From: Bacteroidota bacterium
GTDB lineage: Bacteria; Bacteroidota; Bacteroidia; J057
Assembly: GCA_004292985.1 (NCBI GenBank)
Contig: RDXT01000819.1
Span: forward strand, 1 to 14,231
DNA length: 14,231 bases
Direction: 5' to 3'
This document shows, piece after piece, positions 11,284 through 14,231 of the stretch. A program made the translations under genes and the position numbers. How positions within the stretch are numbered: position 1 is the first letter of the stretch; each line of letters starts with the position of its first letter. The notes below the pieces were generated by a model. The model ran no database searches. It saw only the letters and a program-made list of their open reading frames with translations, and was not told where the DNA came from.

Positions 11284-14231
11284 ATGCTGCGCTCACTTTG
11301 TTTCAGGATCCTGTTTGTGCTTTGGAGCTTGCTGCTTGCAGGAACACATCTGGCCGCACAACAGCCGGTCTTCTCGTCTGAGCGCCCTGCGCAGCTCACC
11401 GTATGCGATGTTTCCCAGACTTTTTCGGTGAAATATATCAATACGGGCAGCAATCCGCTTACAGGGCAGAACCTGAGTGTGAGTCTGCCGACGGGCATCG
11501 TCTATGAGCCGGGGAGCCTTTCCTACCTCGGGCCGTATGCGGTAAACGCCGTCAACACCATCAACTCTTCCGACCTGAAATTCAGCGCAGCTAACCTTCC
11601 GGCGGGGGACTCGGTTCAGTTTTCGATCCGGATCAGCGCCTCGATGGATGCCATCGCCTTTTTGCTGGCAGGAAATATTTTCCGCAATAAAGTCGTACTT
11701 ACCTACTCCGGCGGCAGCGAAACCCACATCAGCCAGTCTATTCAGATCCGCTATGCAGCGCTGAACATATTGAGCATTACGCCTTCCTATATCACGCTCA
11801 AAACCGGGGACTCTACCAGCCGCTCCATCAAAATTGTCAATGCGGGGAATGGCCGGGTTTCGTCGTTTTACCTGACAGATGTGCGCAATCCGGGGCTTAC
11901 GATCTATTCGATGTCCAAGGGTACACTCAGTGCCACCCAGGACACGGTTTTTTTCTCCGGTGCTGACTTTACCTCCATCGGAAATGGCGACACCTGGTTT
12001 GATACCAATGAGCAACTGACGCTTATTCAATATGTTAAGGCCAGCGGCTGCGCGAATGCGACCATTACCTCCCGCCTTACGCCTCACTGGGGCTGCGGCG
12101 CTACCCCCCGCATATCTTCTTCTTCCTACTGCAATATTTCCGTCGCATTTAAGACACCCAACCTGATTCTGAGTTCGACCCAGGCGCTTGTCTCCTGCTT
12201 TGGCGGCGGCGCTGCGAGTGCCCAGACCCTTACGCTGAACAATGCGGGCGAAGGTAGGGCCACCACGATACTGCTCGATCTGTTTAAGACCAGCGGCAGC
12301 GGCTACAACCAGAATATTTTTTCGCGGATAGACACATCGAGCCTGCGCTACCGCATCGGAAGTTCGGGACCCCTGGTGAAAATCCGCGCCAGCATCGTAT
12401 ATGCCACCCGTAACGATGGCGCATACAGTTGTCTGGGGGCAAATCCGATCGGCAGGGTCCGCCTCGCGCTGCCCGAAATCCCCTCTGCAACCAGCATCAC
12501 GATCTTTTTTGACATGTATCACTGCTGTATCAGCGGCTGCAACGCCGAGGCGGTGCACGGCTGGGGCGCAAGCGTTACCTATAAGGATGTCTGTCTGATT
12601 AAGTCCTACTCCGGCAGCCGCACAGGCCAGGGAAACACGGAGCTGAATATGACGCTTTTTACGGAAACCCCCCAGGACATTCAGCAGGGGCAGACCCTTC
12701 CGTATTATTTCACGATCTCCAGCCACGACAACAACCTTCCCGCAGGTACGGGCGCCCGCTACCGTGTCGTGTTCGACATCCCTTCGGGGCTTTCCTGGAG
12801 TGGCAACAGTGCCGATCTGAGCTGGCGAAGCGGCATCAAAACCTGGACAGCCAGCTCTATTACCTTCGATGCGGCGACGCGCAAACTCACGGCGCTCTAT
12901 CCGATGCCCGCTCCTTTTGTCTTCGAAAAATCGGAGTTTAAGCTGAACCTCACGGGCAATTGCAGCAATGCGCAGTCTTCTGCCCAGACCATCGGCATGA
13001 ATGTCTATTACCTGCCCGATGCAGGATGCGCTACCTGCGAAGTGAATATGCTGTGCAACAAAACCGTTTCCACCGACCTGCACTGTCCGGGCAGTGGCGC
13101 CTGTGTAGGGATGGATTTTCGCTCATACGGCATCCGGCGCGTCAGTTTTGGCCGGCCCGACAACAACCAGGATGGCCTGCCCGAAACCACCGGGAGCCTG
13201 ACCATGAGCCAGATACGCAGCAACCGGGCGATGGTAAGCGATACCTTGAAGGGCACTTTTTTTGGAATGGTGGGTACCAATGCCCAGCACAGTTCGTGGA
13301 GTAACGGATATGCCGTTTCCCGCATCCAGCAGGGAGTGAACCTCACCTCGCTTAATGCCGAGCTGAGGGTCTATGATGCTTCGGCGGGGCTATACCGCAC
13401 GTGCAGCCAGATTCCGGTGCTTGTCACGACCAATGGCACAGAGCGCAGTTTCGCCTTTGACTTCAGTGCCGCGACCCTCGCCAACCTCAGCAGCAGCTTT
13501 TCCGGATTTACCTTCGGGCAGGGCGACTCAGTCTGGCTGCACACCTGGTACAGGGTGAGTGGCAACCTCGGCGGATCGGTGCAGGAAGTAACAGTAAACA
13601 ACGACGGCTTTTATCTCAGTCACGTGCCCAATCCCACCCTGGCCGACCGCTACCAGTGCGAGCGCTACAATGCCCGGTTTACCCTGATCGGCTATTTTTA
13701 TAACAATGCGGCCGTTCAGAACTATAACATTACCACCTGTTCGAGCATTGTGCAGCAAAACTTTTACCTCAGCATCGGCGACTGCTGTGACAACTACGCC
13801 GGAGGCAATCTTTTTCCCTACGAATACCGCAACTGGGCGCAGGTAAAGCGTGTGCGGGTGGTATTGCCGCCGCATTATGAATGGGTCAGGGCATATATGT
13901 CCCAGGTACGGACACGCACCACCAACAGCACCACAACCCAGAGCATTACCAGCGTATCGCTTGCCAGCCAGTCGGGCGACACCCTCTATTTTAACCTCAG
14001 TCCTTATTATAAGACCGCAGGCGGCACCCTCGAATCGGGCGATGACGGCTTTTCCGGCACATTTAACCTCGAAATAGCTCCTTCCTGCGAAGTTCCGGTA
14101 AACACCAACCAGGATATCCAGTGGGCATTTACCTTCGCTCCGGCAAGCCGTCTGGGAGGAGGCGAAACAGCCTGGGTGACATCCGACCCCGACAAAGTCA
14201 GAAGTAACCCTACAACCCTGACTCTTTCTTC
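11284..14231 (+). CDS. Large secreted beta-sandwich repeat protein (DUF11-like; C-terminus beyond window)
   Basis: Open from the ATG at 11284 to the window end (982 codons plus two bases). A signal peptide is clear: basic start MLRSLCFR, hydrophobic core, likely cleavage after LAA (about residue 25), leaving QQPVF. The mature part is rich in Ser, Thr, Asn and Gly and forms successive beta-sandwich-like modules. The first (about 38-125) has the 'N-T-G...LP-x-G' pattern of DUF11-type domains (SVKYINTGSNPLTGQNLSVS, then LPTGIVYEPGSL). Similar openings follow near 166 (TPSYITLKTGDSTSRSIKIV, then NAGNG) and 291 (TPNLILSSTQ, then LNNAGEG). Cysteines are frequent and partly clustered (414-415, 582/585/591/601/607, 834-835), fitting disulfide-bonded extracellular modules. 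Such proteins in Bacteroidota often end in a type IX secretion sorting domain, which would lie outside the window. Transcribed divergently from the polysaccharide operon. No catalytic domain recognised; precise function unknown. Confidence 0.85.
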   Translation, partial: MLRSLCFRILFVLWSLLLAGTHLAAQQPVFSSERPAQLTVCDVSQTFSVKYINTGSNPLTGQNLSVSLPTGIVYEPGSLSYLGPYAVNAVNTINSSDLKFSAANLPAGDSVQFSIRISASMDAIAFLLAGNIFRNKVVLTYSGGSETHISQSIQIRYAALNILSITPSYITLKTGDSTSRSIKIVNAGNGRVSSFYLTDVRNPGLTIYSMSKGTLSATQDTVFFSGADFTSIGNGDTWFDTNEQLTLIQYVKASGCANATITSRLTPHWGCGATPRISSSSYCNISVAFKTPNLILSSTQALVSCFGGGAASAQTLTLNNAGEGRATTILLDLFKTSGSGYNQNIFSRIDTSSLRYRIGSSGPLVKIRASIVYATRNDGAYSCLGANPIGRVRLALPEIPSATSITIFFDMYHCCISGCNAEAVHGWGASVTYKDVCLIKSYSGSRTGQGNTELNMTLFTETPQDIQQGQTLPYYFTISSHDNNLPAGTGARYRVVFDIPSGLSWSGNSADLSWRSGIKTWTASSITFDAATRKLTALYPMPAPFVFEKSEFKLNLTGNCSNAQSSAQTIGMNVYYLPDAGCATCEVNMLCNKTVSTDLHCPGSGACVGMDFRSYGIRRVSFGRPDNNQDGLPETTGSLTMSQIRSNRAMVSDTLKGTFFGMVGTNAQHSSWSNGYAVSRIQQGVNLTSLNAELRVYDASAGLYRTCSQIPVLVTTNGTERSFAFDFSAATLANLSSSFSGFTFGQGDSVWLHTWYRVSGNLGGSVQEVTVNNDGFYLSHVPNPTLADRYQCERYNARFTLIGYFYNNAAVQNYNITTCSSIVQQNFYLSIGDCCDNYAGGNLFPYEYRNWAQVKRVRVVLPPHYEWVRAYMSQVRTRTTNSTTTQSITSVSLASQSGDTLYFNLSPYYKTAGGTLESGDDGFSGTFNLEIAPSCEVPVNTNQDIQWAFTFAPASRLGGGETAWVTSDPDKVRSNPTTLTLS

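Noticed and set aside
11099..11431. 110-codon plus-strand open frame starting in the intergenic region
   Set aside because: It overlaps the signal-peptide start of the secreted-protein gene in another frame and has no recognisable content. Its ATG falls inside the AT-rich palindrome.
11293..13083. 596-codon minus-strand open frame opposite the secreted-protein gene
   Set aside because: It lies wholly antisense to a gene with a signal peptide and coherent beta-rich sequence. Its translation is Arg/Gly/Ala-rich with no recognisable domain, as expected from GC-biased codon use in the sense strand.
1..14231. CRISPR array, tRNA/rRNA genes, insertion sequence, phage or defence genes
   Set aside because: No regularly spaced direct repeats, RNA-gene signatures, transposase or integrase motifs, or terminal inverted repeats were seen; nearly all DNA is covered by the ten genes.

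Overview
The window looks like chromosomal DNA of a moderately GC-rich member of the Bacteroidota, possibly Saprospiria-like. The evidence is the lack of Shine-Dalgarno sequences at the starts examined, an exact match to the Bacteroidota -7 promoter motif TAnnTTTG (TATCTTTG, 11216-11223), and a large secreted beta-rich protein of the kind common in gliding and type IX-secreting Bacteroidota. The lineage below phylum is a guess.

Positions 1-11047 hold one tightly packed, nine-gene minus-strand operon for making and exporting a Wzx/Wzy-dependent polysaccharide. In transcription order it encodes: an outer-membrane export lipoprotein (Wza/OPX type, GTG start); a Wzc-type co-polymerase with a BY-kinase ATPase domain (TTG start) but no C-terminal tyrosine tail; a Wzx-type flippase; a GT4 glycosyltransferase; a Wzy/O-antigen-ligase-type membrane protein; an APH/choline-kinase-like phosphotransferase; a protein fusing a nucleotidyltransferase-fold domain to a thymidylate-kinase-like P-loop domain; a left-handed beta-helix acyltransferase; and a second GT4 glycosyltransferase cut by the window edge. 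Five junctions are 4-bp stop/start overlaps, one is a 7-bp overlap, and the other two have gaps of 1 and 10 bp, so translational coupling is likely throughout.

Inferred pathway: the two glycosyltransferases, and perhaps others beyond position 1, build a lipid-linked repeat unit in the cytoplasm. The acyltransferase and possibly the two kinase-like proteins modify it or its precursors. The flippase moves it across the inner membrane, the Wzy-like protein polymerises it, and the Wzc- and Wza-type proteins control length and export. No initiating phosphoglycosyltransferase and no sugar-nucleotide synthesis genes are in the window.

A 236-bp, partly AT-rich divergent intergenic region (11048-11283) separates the operon from a plus-strand gene that starts at 11284 and stays open to the window end (982 codons seen). 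It encodes a secreted, cysteine-containing, Ser/Thr/Asn/Gly-rich beta-sandwich repeat protein, a plausible type IX-secreted surface protein whose C-terminus is not visible.

Most unusual is the coupled pair of kinase-like proteins (APH-like, and NTase plus P-loop fusion) inside the polysaccharide operon. I know no defined role for this pair.
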